This document shows, one piece after another, positions 23,037 to 34,621 of a DNA stretch of 64,000 bases (within the stretch, counting starts at the first letter, position 1; each line of letters begins with the position of its first letter). The translations under genes were made by a program, and so were the position numbers. The notes beneath the pieces are model-generated. The model saw only the letters and a program-made list of their open reading frames with translations. It ran no database searches and was not told where the DNA came from. Source of the DNA: Lichenicoccus sp965277665 (GTDB taxonomy: Bacteria > Pseudomonadota > Alphaproteobacteria > Acetobacterales > Acetobacteraceae); contig NZ_OZ255835.1 of NCBI RefSeq assembly GCF_965277665.1, positions 3,658,001 through 3,722,000 of the forward strand, in the 5' to 3' direction.

Positions 23037-24989
23037 ATGAGCCCAGGGGACCCAGGGGAGAATTCGGGGCGCTCCCCCGCGGAGACGCTTGACCTCGTCA
23101 CCATAGGGCGCTCGTCCGTCGATCTGTATGGTCAGCAGATCGGCGCGCGGCTGGAGGACATGGCGAGCTTCAGCAAGGCGGTCGGCGGCTGCCCCGCCAA
23201 CATCGCCATCGGCACCGCCCGCCTCGGCCTGCGCTCCGGCATCATCACCCGCGTCGGCGACGAGCATCTCGGCCGCTTCATCCGCGAGCAGATGCAGCGC
23301 GAAGGCGTCGATGTCGCCGGCGTGCATACCGATCCCGACCGGCTGACCGCGCTCGCCATCCTCGGTGTGCGCGACAGCAGCAGCTTTCCGATCATCTTCT
23401 ATCGCACCGACTGCGCCGATGCAGCCCTCGACGAGACCGACATTGACCCTGGCCTGCTGGCGCGCACGAAGTCCGTCGTCGTCACCGGCACCCACTTCTC
23501 CAAGCCGCACTCCGCCGCCGCCCAGCGCCTGGCCATGCGCCTGGTGCGCGATGCAGGCGGCCGCGTGGTGTTCGATGTCGACTACCGGCCGAACCTGTGG
23601 GGGCTGGCCGGACACGGCGCCGGCGAGAGCCGCTACATCCGCTCGGAGACCGTCACCGCGCACCTGAAGGACATCCTGCCGGAGTGCGACCTGATCGTCG
23701 GCACCGAGGAGGAGCTGCATATCGCGGGCGGCCACGAGGAGACGCTGGCGGCAATCCGCGCCGTGCGCGCCGCCGCCCCGGCGGCGACCATCGTCTGCAA
23801 GCGCGGCCCGATGGGCTGCGTGGTGTTTGCGGGCACCATCCCGGACAGCATCGAGGACGGCATCAAGGGCCCGGGCTTTCCGGTCGAGGTGTACAACACG
23901 CTCGGCGCCGGCGACGCCTTCATGTCCGGCTTCCTGCGCGGCTGGCTGCGCCACGAGCCGCTGGAGACCTGCTGCGCCTATGCCAATGCCAGCGGCGCCT
24001 TCGCGGTGTCGCGCCTGCTGTGCTCGCCGGAGATCCCGACCTTTCCCGAGCTGCGGCATTTCCTGCAGCACGGGTCCGAGCAGCACGCGCTGCGCCACGA
24101 CGCGGCGCTCAACCATATCCACTGGGCGACGACCCGGCGTGTGCAGCCGACGCCGATCATGGCACTGGCCTGCGATCATCGCGTGCAGCTGGAGGATATC
24201 GCCCGCTCGGTCGACGCACCGTTCTCCCGCATCGCCGACTTCAAGCGGCTCGCCGTGCGCGCCGCCGCCCGGGTGGCGGAGGGCCGGCCCGGCTTTGGGA
24301 TGTTCCTCGATGGCCGCTACGGCCGCGAGGCGCTGTTCGCCGCCTCGCATGCCGGGCTGTGGGTGGCGCGCCCGATCGAGCAGACCGGCTCGCGGCCGCT
24401 CGATTTCGAGAATGGCGGCTCGCTCGGCGCGCAGCTGGCCGAGTGGCCGCTGGACCAGGTGGTGAAGTGCCTGTGCTTCTATCATCCCGACGATGCCGAG
24501 CCCTTGCGGCTGCGCCAGGAGCGCGAGCTGCTGCGCGCGCAGGATGCCTGCCGCCGCCAGAACCGCGACCTGCTGGTCGAGATCATCGCCGGCAAGCACG
24601 GCCCGCTCACCCACGACACCCTGCCCCGGGTAATGCACCGGCTGTACGATATCGGCATCCGCCCCGACTGGTGGAAGCTCGAGCCGCAGCGCGACGGCGC
24701 CACCTGGCAGGCGATCGGCGCGGTGATCGAAGCGCGTGATGCGCTGTGTCGTGGCATCGTGCTGCTCGGGCTGGAGGCGCCGGCCGAGCAATTGATCGAG
24801 GCATTCCATGCCTCGGCGGCGACGCCCTGGGTCAAGGGGTTCGCCATCGGGCGCACCATCTTCATGGATCCCGCCCGGCAGTGGCTCGCCAACGAGATCA
24901 CCGACGATGCGGCGGTCGACGAGATGGCGCGTCGCTTCGCCGCCCTCGTCGCGGCCTGGCAGGCACGCGAACAGCCTGAGCAGAAATAA
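23037..24989 (+). CDS. iolC: 5-dehydro-2-deoxygluconokinase fused to DUF2090 domain
   Basis: A 650-residue fusion. Residues ~20-345 are a PfkB/ribokinase-type sugar kinase: VTIGRSSVDLYGQQIGARLE, then VGGCPANIAIGTARLGLRSG, and the catalytic NTLGAGDAFMSGFLRG. It phosphorylates 5-dehydro-2-deoxy-D-gluconate. Residues ~360-645 are DUF2090 (MALACDHRVQLEDIARSVDA, WWKLEP), an aldolase-like fold that is often fused to IolC and probably does the IolJ job of cleaving the phosphorylated product. No separate iolJ is seen in the window. GGAGG six bases upstream favours ATG 23037 over the ATG at 23025. First gene of the iolCDEBA operon. Confidence 0.92.
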   Translation: MSPGDPGENSGRSPAETLDLVTIGRSSVDLYGQQIGARLEDMASFSKAVGGCPANIAIGTARLGLRSGIITRVGDEHLGRFIREQMQREGVDVAGVHTDPDRLTALAILGVRDSSSFPIIFYRTDCADAALDETDIDPGLLARTKSVVVTGTHFSKPHSAAAQRLAMRLVRDAGGRVVFDVDYRPNLWGLAGHGAGESRYIRSETVTAHLKDILPECDLIVGTEEELHIAGGHEETLAAIRAVRAAAPAATIVCKRGPMGCVVFAGTIPDSIEDGIKGPGFPVEVYNTLGAGDAFMSGFLRGWLRHEPLETCCAYANASGAFAVSRLLCSPEIPTFPELRHFLQHGSEQHALRHDAALNHIHWATTRRVQPTPIMALACDHRVQLEDIARSVDAPFSRIADFKRLAVRAAARVAEGRPGFGMFLDGRYGREALFAASHAGLWVARPIEQTGSRPLDFENGGSLGAQLAEWPLDQVVKCLCFYHPDDAEPLRLRQERELLRAQDACRRQNRDLLVEIIAGKHGPLTHDTLPRVMHRLYDIGIRPDWWKLEPQRDGATWQAIGAVIEARDALCRGIVLLGLEAPAEQLIEAFHASAATPWVKGFAIGRTIFMDPARQWLANEITDDAAVDEMARRFAALVAAWQAREQPEQK

Positions 24990-25002
24990 GGGGAAGCATC
25001 CC

Positions 25003-26850
<1,848 letters not shown>

Positions 26851-26860
26851 GGCCAGACCG

Positions 26861-27745
26861 ATGACGATTCGCATTGGCACCAATCCGATCGGCTGGTCGA
26901 ACGACGACCTGCCCAGCCTCGGCGGCGACACGCCGCTCGCAACCTGTCTCGCCGAGGCGCGGCAGGCCGGCTTCGAGGGCATCGAACAGGGCCACAAGTT
27001 CCCGCGCGAGCCGGCAGCACTGCGCGCGGCGCTGGCGCCGTCCGGGCTCGACTTCATCTCCGGTTGGTATTCGGCGGCGCTGCTGCAGCGGGATGCGACA
27101 GCGGAACTCGCCGCCATGCGACCGCATCTCGACCTGCTGCGCGCGATGGGCTGCAAGGTGATGGTGTTCGCGGAGACCTCGAACGCGATTCATGGCGACC
27201 AAAGCAGGCCGCTGTCGCAGCGCCCGGTGCTGGAGGCGGCCCGCTGGCCGGAATTCGGCCGTCGCATGACCCAGGTCGCCGACGCCGTGCTCGCCGAGGG
27301 TGTTCGGCTGGTCTATCACCACCACATGGGCACGGTGGTGCAGAGCGAGGCCGATATCGACGCGCTGATGGCCAGCACCGGGCCGTCCGTGCATCTGCTG
27401 CTCGATACCGGGCACGCGGTCTGGGGCGGCTCGGACCCGGCCACGCTCGCGCTGCACTATCGCGAGCGCATCGGCCACGTGCACACCAAGGATATCCGCG
27501 CGGACGTGCGCGCGCGTTCTGATGCCGCGGGCTGGAGCTTCCTCGATAGCGTGATCGCCGGGGTCTATACCGTGCCCGGCGATGGCAGCATCGACTTCGT
27601 GCGCGTGCTGAGGAACTTGCCGGACTATGCGGGCTGGGTGGTGATCGAAGCCGAGCAGGATCCGGCCAAGGCCAACCCGCTGCAGTACGCAACCCTCGGC
27701 TATCGCAATTTGAGCGGCTACCTCGCCGAAGCGGGGCTGCGCTGA
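26861..27745 (+). CDS. iolE: myo-inosose-2 dehydratase
   Basis: A 294-residue TIM-barrel protein of the AP endonuclease 2/xylose isomerase-like family. The typical start IRIGTNPIGWSNDDLPSLGG and the metal-site segments GVRLVYHHHMGTVVQSEADI, LLDTGHAVWGG and GHVHTKDIR are all present. It dehydrates scyllo-inosose to the trihydroxycyclohexadione that IolD cleaves. It begins ten bases after iolD, and its TGA overlaps the iolB ATG by one base, so translation of the two is coupled. Confidence 0.94.
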   Translation: MTIRIGTNPIGWSNDDLPSLGGDTPLATCLAEARQAGFEGIEQGHKFPREPAALRAALAPSGLDFISGWYSAALLQRDATAELAAMRPHLDLLRAMGCKVMVFAETSNAIHGDQSRPLSQRPVLEAARWPEFGRRMTQVADAVLAEGVRLVYHHHMGTVVQSEADIDALMASTGPSVHLLLDTGHAVWGGSDPATLALHYRERIGHVHTKDIRADVRARSDAAGWSFLDSVIAGVYTVPGDGSIDFVRVLRNLPDYAGWVVIEAEQDPAKANPLQYATLGYRNLSGYLAEAGLR

Positions 27746-28542
27746 TGCAGCGCCTGCTGGTGCACCCCTTCGGGCCCGACGCCCAGGGCCTGGTGCATCG
27801 GATCACGCCTAAGAGTGCCGGCTGGGGCTATGTCGGCTTCGAGGCGCGTGACCTCGCGCCCGGAGCGATGGCGTCCGGCGAGGATGCCGCCAACGAGCTT
27901 TGCCTGGTGCTGGTGTCTGGTCGCGCCCGCATCACCGCCGGGGGCCAGGATCTCGGCGTGCTGGGTGCGCGCCTGAGCCCGTTCGAGGGCGGCCCGTTCT
28001 CGGTCTATGTGCCGCCGCGCACGCCGTGGACAGTGGCGGCGGTTGGCCCGGTGGAACTCGCGATCTGCGCCTCGCCGGCCAAGGGCGGCCTGCCGGTTCG
28101 GGTCATCACTCCCGAGGAAGCCGGCGAAATCACCCGCGGCAGCGGCACCAACACCCGCCATGTGCGCAACATCCTGCCGGACACCGCCGCCGCCGAGACG
28201 CTGCTGGTGGTCGAGGTGGTGACGCCGGGCGGCCACTGGTCGAGCTATCCGCCGCACAAGCACGACACCGACGACTTCCCGCACGAGACCTATCTCGAGG
28301 AGACCTACTACCACCGGCTGAAGCGCGGCTCCGGCTTCGCGCTGCAGCGCGTCTATACCAAGGACGGCTCGCTCGACGAGACGATGGCGATCGCCGACCG
28401 CGACGTGGTGCTGGTGCCGAAGGGCTACCATCCGGTCGGCGCGCCGCACGGCTTCGACCTGTGGTACCTGAACGTGATGGCCGGTCCGCGCCGCCAGTGG
28501 AAGTTCACCATGGACCCAGACCAGGCCCACCTTCCTTATTGA
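27745..28542 (+). CDS. iolB: 5-deoxy-glucuronate isomerase
   Basis: A 265-residue bicupin enzyme converting 5-deoxyglucuronate into 5-dehydro-2-deoxygluconate, the substrate of IolC. The family start HRITPKSAGWGYVGFEARDL and the metal-binding cupin segment SSYPPHKHDTDDFPHETYLE are clear, followed by RDVVLVPKGYHPVGAPHGFD. The start overlaps iolE as TGATG. It is the fourth gene of the operon. A long antisense frame over this gene and iolA is a composition artefact. Confidence 0.94.
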   Translation: MQRLLVHPFGPDAQGLVHRITPKSAGWGYVGFEARDLAPGAMASGEDAANELCLVLVSGRARITAGGQDLGVLGARLSPFEGGPFSVYVPPRTPWTVAAVGPVELAICASPAKGGLPVRVITPEEAGEITRGSGTNTRHVRNILPDTAAAETLLVVEVVTPGGHWSSYPPHKHDTDDFPHETYLEETYYHRLKRGSGFALQRVYTKDGSLDETMAIADRDVVLVPKGYHPVGAPHGFDLWYLNVMAGPRRQWKFTMDPDQAHLPY

Positions 28543-28581
28543 CCACCTGCCCCCCATGAACCGATCAGGGAAGTAGCGACC

Positions 28582-30075
28582 ATGCACACCATCCAGCACT
28601 CCATCGGCGGCGTCCTCACCGTCGGGCATGGCGAGCGTCGGTCGGACGTGTTCGATCCGACTACCGGCCGCGTCGCGCGCCATGTGGCTCTCGGCACGTC
28701 GGAGGATGTCGACGATGCGGTGCGCGCGGCCCGCGCGGCATTCCCGAAATGGGCGGCGACCACGCCGCTGGCGCGTGCTCGGGTGATGTTCCGGTTCCGC
28801 GACCTGATCGAGAAGCACGGCAAGGAGCTGGCGGCGATCATCACCAGCGAGCACGGCAAGGTGTTGTCGGATGCGCTCGGCGAGGTGACGCGCGGCATGG
28901 AGGTGGTGGAATACGCGACCGCGATCCCGGAGCTGCTGAAGGGCGACTTCACCGAGAATGCCGGCCGCGACATCGATGCCTACTCGATGCGCCAGCCGCT
29001 CGGCGTGGTGGCCGGCATCACGCCGTTCAATTTCCCGGTCATGGTGCCGCTCTGGATGCTGCCGATGGCGATCGCCAGCGGCAACTGCTTCATCCTCAAG
29101 CCGTCCGAGCGCGATCCGTCGGCGTCCCTCAAGCTCGCCGAGCTGCTGCACCAGGCCGGGCTGCCCGAGGGGGTGTTCCAGGTCGTGCAGGGCGACAAGG
29201 TCGTGGTCGATGCGATCCTGCAGCATCCCGGCATCGAGGCGGTCAGCTTCGTCGGCTCGACGCCGATCGCCCGCTACATCCAGCAGACCGGCGTGGCCCA
29301 CGGCAAGCGCGTGCAGGCACTCGGCGGGGCCAAGAACCACGCCGTGGTGATGCCCGATTGCGACCTCGACAAGACGGTGGATGCGCTGATGGGTGCGGCC
29401 TACGGCTCGGCCGGCGAGCGTTGCATGGCGATCTCGGTGGCGGTCGCGGTCGGCAATGTCGGCGACCGGCTCGTGGCGGCGCTGGCACCAAAGGTGCGGG
29501 CGTTGAAGATCGGGCCGGGCACCGACAGCGAGAGCGAGATGGGGCCGTTGGTGACCGGCATCCACCTGGACCGGGTGGCCGGCTACATCGATGCCGGCAT
29601 CGCCGCGGGTGCGAAGCTGGTGGTGGATGGCCGCAACCTGCATCTGCAGGGCTACGAGGGCGGCTTCTTCATCGGCGGCACGCTGTTCGACGACGTGACG
29701 CCGGACATGCGCATCTACCGCGAGGAGATCTTCGGGCCGGTGCTGTCCGTGGTGCGCGCGCCGGATTTCGAGCAAGGGTTGAAGCTGGTCAACGAGCACG
29801 AATTCGGCAACGGCACTGCGATCTTCACCCGTGACGGCGACAGCGCGCGCGCCTTCGTGCATGGCGTGCAGGCCGGCATGGTGGGCGTGAACGTGCCGAT
29901 CCCGGTGCCGATGGCGTTCCACTCGTTCGGGGGCTGGAAGTCGTCGCTGTTCGGCGACCACCACATGCATGGCCCCGAGGGCGTGCGCTTCTTCACCAAG
30001 CTGAAGACGGTGACGTCGCGCTGGCCGACCGGCATCCGCGCGGGCGCGGATTTCGTGATGCCGACGCTGGGCTGA
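28582..30075 (+). CDS. iolA: CoA-acylating methylmalonate-semialdehyde dehydrogenase
   Basis: A 497-residue aldehyde dehydrogenase (MmsA type). NFPVMVPLWMLPMAI, the active-site cysteine in AYGSAGERCMAISVAVAVG and FTRDGDSARAFVHGVQAGMV are typical. The usual catalytic Glu of other aldehyde dehydrogenases is absent near LGGAKNHAVVMPD, as expected for CoA-acylating members. It turns malonate semialdehyde into acetyl-CoA in inositol catabolism and can act on methylmalonate semialdehyde from valine. It ends the iolCDEBA operon, 40 bases after iolB. Confidence 0.92.
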   Translation: MHTIQHSIGGVLTVGHGERRSDVFDPTTGRVARHVALGTSEDVDDAVRAARAAFPKWAATTPLARARVMFRFRDLIEKHGKELAAIITSEHGKVLSDALGEVTRGMEVVEYATAIPELLKGDFTENAGRDIDAYSMRQPLGVVAGITPFNFPVMVPLWMLPMAIASGNCFILKPSERDPSASLKLAELLHQAGLPEGVFQVVQGDKVVVDAILQHPGIEAVSFVGSTPIARYIQQTGVAHGKRVQALGGAKNHAVVMPDCDLDKTVDALMGAAYGSAGERCMAISVAVAVGNVGDRLVAALAPKVRALKIGPGTDSESEMGPLVTGIHLDRVAGYIDAGIAAGAKLVVDGRNLHLQGYEGGFFIGGTLFDDVTPDMRIYREEIFGPVLSVVRAPDFEQGLKLVNEHEFGNGTAIFTRDGDSARAFVHGVQAGMVGVNVPIPVPMAFHSFGGWKSSLFGDHHMHGPEGVRFFTKLKTVTSRWPTGIRAGADFVMPTLG

Positions 30076-30083
30076 GATATGGT

Positions 30084-30110
30084 GCGGGCGTGGACGTGGT
30101 CCACGCCCGC
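30084..30110. terminator. Bidirectional hairpin between iolA and the TonB receptor gene
   Basis: GCGGGCGTGGAC and GTCCACGCCCGC form a perfect 12-pair stem with a three-base loop between two convergent genes. No T-tract follows on either side, so termination may depend on the stem alone or on Rho. Confidence 0.65.
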
Positions 30111-30116
30111 GTGGCC

Positions 30117-32630
30117 TCAGAAGCTGAAGTTCAGGCGGCCGTAATAGAAGCCGCCATTGATCGGAACCTGGTCGGAGTTCTGGTCGTAGTACTGCACCCC
30201 GAGATAGGCGACGTCGGGGGGCGTGCGCTGCGGGCGGATGTTGAACAGGTTGTTGCCGCCGATTGCCGCGTGCCAGTGCGGGCTGATATTGTAGCCGACC
30301 TCGAGATCGGTCAGCCAGCGTGGCTCGTTTTTGAACTGGTAGAATTGCGTCGTCGAGAACTGCAGCGCGGCCGGGGCGGAATCCTCGTATTGCAAGTCGT
30401 TGGTGGTCTCGCCCCAGCGCGTCCAGCGCAGGTTGACGTCCCACTTCTCGACCCGCCAGAAGGCGTCGAGGATCAGCTTGCTGCGCGGGAACGCGGTGGT
30501 CAGGTAGCCGATGCCTTCGGCATTCAGCAGCGGATTGCCATTGGTATCGAGCCCGACATGATGGATCCGGGTCCGGTTGAGATCCAGGCCCGCGGTCCAG
30601 TCGACGGTGCCCCACTCGCCGAAGTGGGTCAGATAGTTGATGTTGAGGTCGGCGCCCTGGGTGCGGGTGCTGGCGCCGTTCGAGAAATAGAACGCGGAGA
30701 TGTCGTTCGATCCGATTCCGGCCGGAAGCGTGGCGCCGGTCAGGGCGATCGCGTTCTCGGCAGCCGTGCCGCTATAGTCGCCGCCGCCGATGATGCGGTC
30801 ACGGATGTTGATCTGATAGACGTCGAGCGTGACGCTGAGGTTGCTGACCGGCTGGAGCACGATGCCCGCACTCGCGTTGGTGGAGCGTTCGGGCTTGAGT
30901 GGTACCGCGCCGATCGACTTGGCGGCGGCTGAATCCACCGCGAGATCGCCGCTCGCACCGGTCGGCGAGACGTTCAGCGCGCTGAAATGCTCCTCCGCCA
31001 GCGTCGGCGCGCGAAAGCCGGTGCTGATCGTGCCGCGGACCGCGAGCTTCCGGGTGAAGTCATAGCGGCTCGACAGCTTGCCGTTCTCGGTGTCGCCGGA
31101 ATCGGTGTAGTGCTCGAAGCGGCCGGCAAGGTCGACGTCCCATTTCGGCAACGGGTGGACGTCGGCATCGATATAGCCCGCCCACACGTCGCGGTTCCAC
31201 GCGCCCGCGTTCTGCGGCAGCAGACCTCCGAAGCCCTGGGTTCCACCGAGCTCGTAGGAGGCGGGATGGCCGGCGCCGATGGTGTAGTCCTCGACCCGCT
31301 GCTCGGCGCCGAAGGCCAGCGTTACCGGCACATGCAGAACGCTGAGCGGCTTGGAGAAGTCGAGGTTGTTGGTCCATTGCGCGTTGCGCAGGCTCTGCGC
31401 CAGCGATTTCGTGGGCGTGCTGCCGGTCTCGGTGTAGAGCAGCGGGTTCGCGGTATTCTTATTGCCGATGTCGAGCTCGTCGGCGCCGTAGGTCGTGCTC
31501 AGGTCCCAGCGGAATCCCAGGAAGTCATCGCCCTTGATGCCCAGGGTGGCCGAGTATTCGTTTTCCTCGTCGGTCTCGAGCGGCGAGAAACCGGCGGGAA
31601 ACACTTCCGGCAGCACGCTCGGCAGGCGGTAGTTCTCGTAGCCCTCGGCGTGCCGGTGACCGTAGGTGATGAGCCCGTAGCCCTGCACACCCTCCACCAG
31701 CGTCTTGCCGAAATCCAGGCTCAGCGTCTCGCGGGTTTCTTCCGGCAGCCCGTTGATGTGATTGTCGTCCTGGCCGGTGCGATCATCGGTCGCCGGCGCG
31801 GTGAAATGGTCGGTGTGATACATCTGGCCGCCGATATGGACGTAGCCGTCGTCGCCGAACGCGGCACCCTGGTCGGCATCGAGTTGGTACTGCCAGCCAT
31901 CGCCGTTATAGGCGTCGGCGCCGGTCGTGGCACTGCCGCTGGTGCCGTGGTCGGTCTTCTTCATGATGATGTTGACCACGCCGGCGACCGCATCCGAGCC
32001 GTACTGCGCGGCGGCCCCGTCGCGCAGGACCTCGATATGGTCGATGGCCGCCGCCGGAATCATGTTGAGGTCGACCGGTGTCGCACCCTGCTGCGGGCCG
32101 GCATCCGCGGTGATGTTGGCGGTGCCGTTGCGGCGCTTGCCGTCGATCAGCACCAGCGTGTCGTCGGGATTGAGGCCGCGCAGCACGATCGCCGCCGTCA
32201 GGTCCGCGGTGTCGGCGCCCATCGCGTTGACGTTGATCGACGGGTCGGTCTTGGTCAGCGCGTCGCTCAGGTTGAGCTGCCCGGACCGACGCAGGGTCGC
32301 TGATGTGATGACGTCAATCGGGCTGGTGCTGTCACGCGCCTTGCGACCGAGGCTGCGCGTGCCGGTGACGATGACGCTCTCGCCGGCTCCGGCTCCGGCA
32401 CCCGCTCCGGCGGCGGTGCCGGCCCCGGTCTGCCGCGGCGGATGCGTGCCGGCCTTGTGCGCCTGCGCCGCGCGTGTCGCAGGCGGCGCCGATGCGGAGG
32501 TCGCGCGGCCGCCGTTCGGATCGACCTGCGCCGTCTGGGCCAGGGTGGGTACGGCGCCCGCAGCCACTGCAAGCGGACACGCTGTCAGCAGCAGCAGGCA
32601 CCGGAGGCTGCGTGGCGTCATGCTCGTCAT
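30117..32630 (-). CDS. TonB-dependent outer membrane receptor
   Basis: An 837-residue receptor with a signal peptide (LLLLTACPLAVAAGAVPTLA) and an Ala/Gly-rich linker of about 50 residues. A TonB-box-like ESVIVTGTR leads into the plug domain (~95-220), with VLRGLNPDDTLVLIDGKRRN and IEVLRDGAAAQYGSDAVAG. The remaining ~600 residues form the 22-stranded barrel, ending in the aromatic C-terminus GRLNFSF. The plug pattern is that of receptors for carbohydrates or unknown organic ligands rather than classical siderophores. It is convergent with the inositol operon, so import of an inositol compound is possible but unproven. Confidence 0.88.
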   Translation of the reverse strand: MTSMTPRSLRCLLLLTACPLAVAAGAVPTLAQTAQVDPNGGRATSASAPPATRAAQAHKAGTHPPRQTGAGTAAGAGAGAGAGESVIVTGTRSLGRKARDSTSPIDVITSATLRRSGQLNLSDALTKTDPSINVNAMGADTADLTAAIVLRGLNPDDTLVLIDGKRRNGTANITADAGPQQGATPVDLNMIPAAAIDHIEVLRDGAAAQYGSDAVAGVVNIIMKKTDHGTSGSATTGADAYNGDGWQYQLDADQGAAFGDDGYVHIGGQMYHTDHFTAPATDDRTGQDDNHINGLPEETRETLSLDFGKTLVEGVQGYGLITYGHRHAEGYENYRLPSVLPEVFPAGFSPLETDEENEYSATLGIKGDDFLGFRWDLSTTYGADELDIGNKNTANPLLYTETGSTPTKSLAQSLRNAQWTNNLDFSKPLSVLHVPVTLAFGAEQRVEDYTIGAGHPASYELGGTQGFGGLLPQNAGAWNRDVWAGYIDADVHPLPKWDVDLAGRFEHYTDSGDTENGKLSSRYDFTRKLAVRGTISTGFRAPTLAEEHFSALNVSPTGASGDLAVDSAAAKSIGAVPLKPERSTNASAGIVLQPVSNLSVTLDVYQINIRDRIIGGGDYSGTAAENAIALTGATLPAGIGSNDISAFYFSNGASTRTQGADLNINYLTHFGEWGTVDWTAGLDLNRTRIHHVGLDTNGNPLLNAEGIGYLTTAFPRSKLILDAFWRVEKWDVNLRWTRWGETTNDLQYEDSAPAALQFSTTQFYQFKNEPRWLTDLEVGYNISPHWHAAIGGNNLFNIRPQRTPPDVAYLGVQYYDQNSDQVPINGGFYYGRLNFSF

Positions 32631-33104
32631 CCATCGATCTCCATGTCAGCGCGGCGGCATCGACGAGAAGGTTTCGGCAGCCAGGTCTCACCCGCCGCCA
32701 GGCGATGTCATGCCGGTGGCGATCCATTCTCTCGTCGGGATGAACTCGACCGCTAAAAGAGTTCGAAATCAAGCACAAATTGAGACAAAGCCAGCCTGTT
32801 TGACATATAAGCGACAACAAACTCACAAACTGTAGGCATTTAAAGTAAGCAAATGACTAGATAAAATGCATCTGCATCGTTACGGTGCTGACAAATGATG
32901 CAATCTCTGGATGCGGAGCCGCCGCAGGTGCCCAGCGTGCGGCTCGCGTCCGGCGCCCGCGCGGCACCTGGGTTGGGCCTGGACTGCCGGTTGTGGCGGG
33001 AATGCCGCGGTGACCGGGGGCAATGGCCGCAGCCCTTGGGCTTGCTTTGCAAGGGAACGGAAATTTGTTACCTGAAACGGCTCTGGGGTAGGGACAGCGA
33101 GATA
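32631..33104. other. Divergent promoter region
   Basis: A 470-base region between the TonB receptor and the beta-barrel protein genes. Bases 32750-32890 are markedly AT-rich compared with the surroundings, as expected for promoters. No gene is recognisable. TTGACATATAAG is present but the two hexamer-like elements are too close to be a standard promoter pair. Confidence 0.45.
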
Positions 33105-34553
33105 ATGCCAAAGCACGTTGGAAGACCCGTTCGGGGCGCGTCGCCTCGCACAGCGGGAGGCGCACGTGCGTCCGCGTGCCGTGCCGGCGTCCTGGCCCGG
33201 TCCGGTCTTTGGATTGCCTCCGGTCTGTGGCTTGCGAGCGGGCCGGCCCTCGCCGTCACCCCGCTCAATACCTATCTCGGGCCGGGCCTGCCGCTGAACG
33301 ACTATTTTCCGGACGGCATTCCCGGTCAGGCCGATGAGCCCGGCGTGACGGTGTTGACCCGCGCGCGTCCCGACTACGATCCGCTGGGGATCCGGGAGGG
33401 CGCCTTCATGATCAGGCCCACCGAAGACGAGCAGGCCGGCTATAACAGCAACGTGGTCGGCGGCCTGTTCGATGCCAAGGGCAGCAGCGAGCTGGAAAGC
33501 TCCGCCGGCGTCACTGTCAACTCGGACTTCAGCCGGAACAATATCGGGATCAGCGCCGGCGTCACCAACGACACCTACTTCGACCTGCCGCGCTTCAACC
33601 AGACGAGCTACAACGCCTCCATCGGCGGCGGGCTCAGTCTCGGCCGCGACACGCTCAACGGCTCGATCAGCTACCTGAATGCCTACGAGAACCCGTACGA
33701 TATCGGCGCCTTCGGCCAGGGCACGCAGACCCAGCTGAACACGCCGCTGAACTTCAGCGATACGGATTTCCGGGTTTCCTACGACACGACGTTCGGCCGC
33801 TTCACCATCACGCCCAACGTCGACTACCAGTTGATCCGCTTCGCCTCTGGCGACTTCGAGACCTACAACGACGGCTTTATCACCAGCAACCTCAGTGGCG
33901 GAGCCCTCGACCAGCGGCTGCGCGATCGCAACGTCCTGCAGGGCGGCTTCATTGGGCGCTACGAGTTCTCGCCCGGCCGCGACGTGGTCGTGGTGGTCAA
34001 CGGCAACTACGACCACTACAGCAACAATCCGCCGAGCAACATCGGCGCGGTCGATAATACGGGTGCCACGGCACTGGCCGGTATCGACTACCAGGTGAAC
34101 GGCCTGATCACCGTGCGCGCCCTCGTCGGCTACCAGGAGCGCTTCTATAACGGCAACCAGTACGCCAGCCAGGGGGCACCGATTGGCGAGGCCGATATCA
34201 CCTGGAACCCCACCGGCCTGACGACGCTGCGACTGGCCTACTCGCGAACCATCGAGGATGCGACGACGGACTCCGTGACGGGCTACACGTACGACCGCTT
34301 CAGCGGCATCGTCGACCACGAGCTGTACCGCAACATCCTGCTGCAGGGCAACGTGCACGTCGAAAAGGCGGACTACCAGGGCTCGAACAGCACGCAGACC
34401 AACTATGGCGCCGGCGCCGGCGCCACCTACCTGATGAACCGCAACGTCCAGCTCTCGCTCAGCTACGACTTCACCGAGCAGGACTCGACCGGGCTCGGCG
34501 GCGGCTCGTTCGGACGGCACGAGATCTTCCTGCACGTCAAGTTCGGCATCTGA
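33105..34553 (+). CDS. Outer membrane beta-barrel protein (BBP2-like) of an exopolysaccharide locus
   Basis: A 482-residue protein with a signal peptide (SGLWIASGLWLASGPALA). The rest is a repetitive beta-barrel: alternating strands such as SAGVTVNSDFSRNNIGISAG and SYNASIGGGLSLGRDTLNGS, ending in FLHVKFGI. This matches putative beta-barrel porin 2 proteins found at the edge of exopolysaccharide clusters, where they may form the outer-membrane pore for the polymer. The ATG used begins the signal peptide; the frame is open further upstream but reads unlike a secretion signal. A 38-base perfect palindrome follows. Confidence 0.75.
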   Translation: MPKHVGRPVRGASPRTAGGARASACRAGVLARSGLWIASGLWLASGPALAVTPLNTYLGPGLPLNDYFPDGIPGQADEPGVTVLTRARPDYDPLGIREGAFMIRPTEDEQAGYNSNVVGGLFDAKGSSELESSAGVTVNSDFSRNNIGISAGVTNDTYFDLPRFNQTSYNASIGGGLSLGRDTLNGSISYLNAYENPYDIGAFGQGTQTQLNTPLNFSDTDFRVSYDTTFGRFTITPNVDYQLIRFASGDFETYNDGFITSNLSGGALDQRLRDRNVLQGGFIGRYEFSPGRDVVVVVNGNYDHYSNNPPSNIGAVDNTGATALAGIDYQVNGLITVRALVGYQERFYNGNQYASQGAPIGEADITWNPTGLTTLRLAYSRTIEDATTDSVTGYTYDRFSGIVDHELYRNILLQGNVHVEKADYQGSNSTQTNYGAGAGATYLMNRNVQLSLSYDFTEQDSTGLGGGSFGRHEIFLHVKFGI

Positions 34554-34580
34554 TCGCCGGCTTGGATCGGGCCGGGGTCG

Positions 34581-34618
34581 GAAGGAATGGGGGTGACCGC
34601 GGTCACCCCCATTCCTTC
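34581..34618. terminator. Bidirectional terminator, 38-base perfect palindrome
   Basis: GAAGGAATGGGGGTGACC-GC and its exact complement form an uninterrupted inverted repeat with no spacer, between a plus-strand and a minus-strand gene that converge. CGTTTC follows on the plus strand. It should terminate transcription from both sides. Confidence 0.8.
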
Positions 34619-34621
34619 GTT

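Noticed and set aside
27718..30615. A 965-residue open frame antisense to iolB and iolA
   Set aside because: It is the complement of two well-recognised enzymes, has His/Arg/Asp-rich shadow composition and no domain. High GC removes stop codons from such frames.
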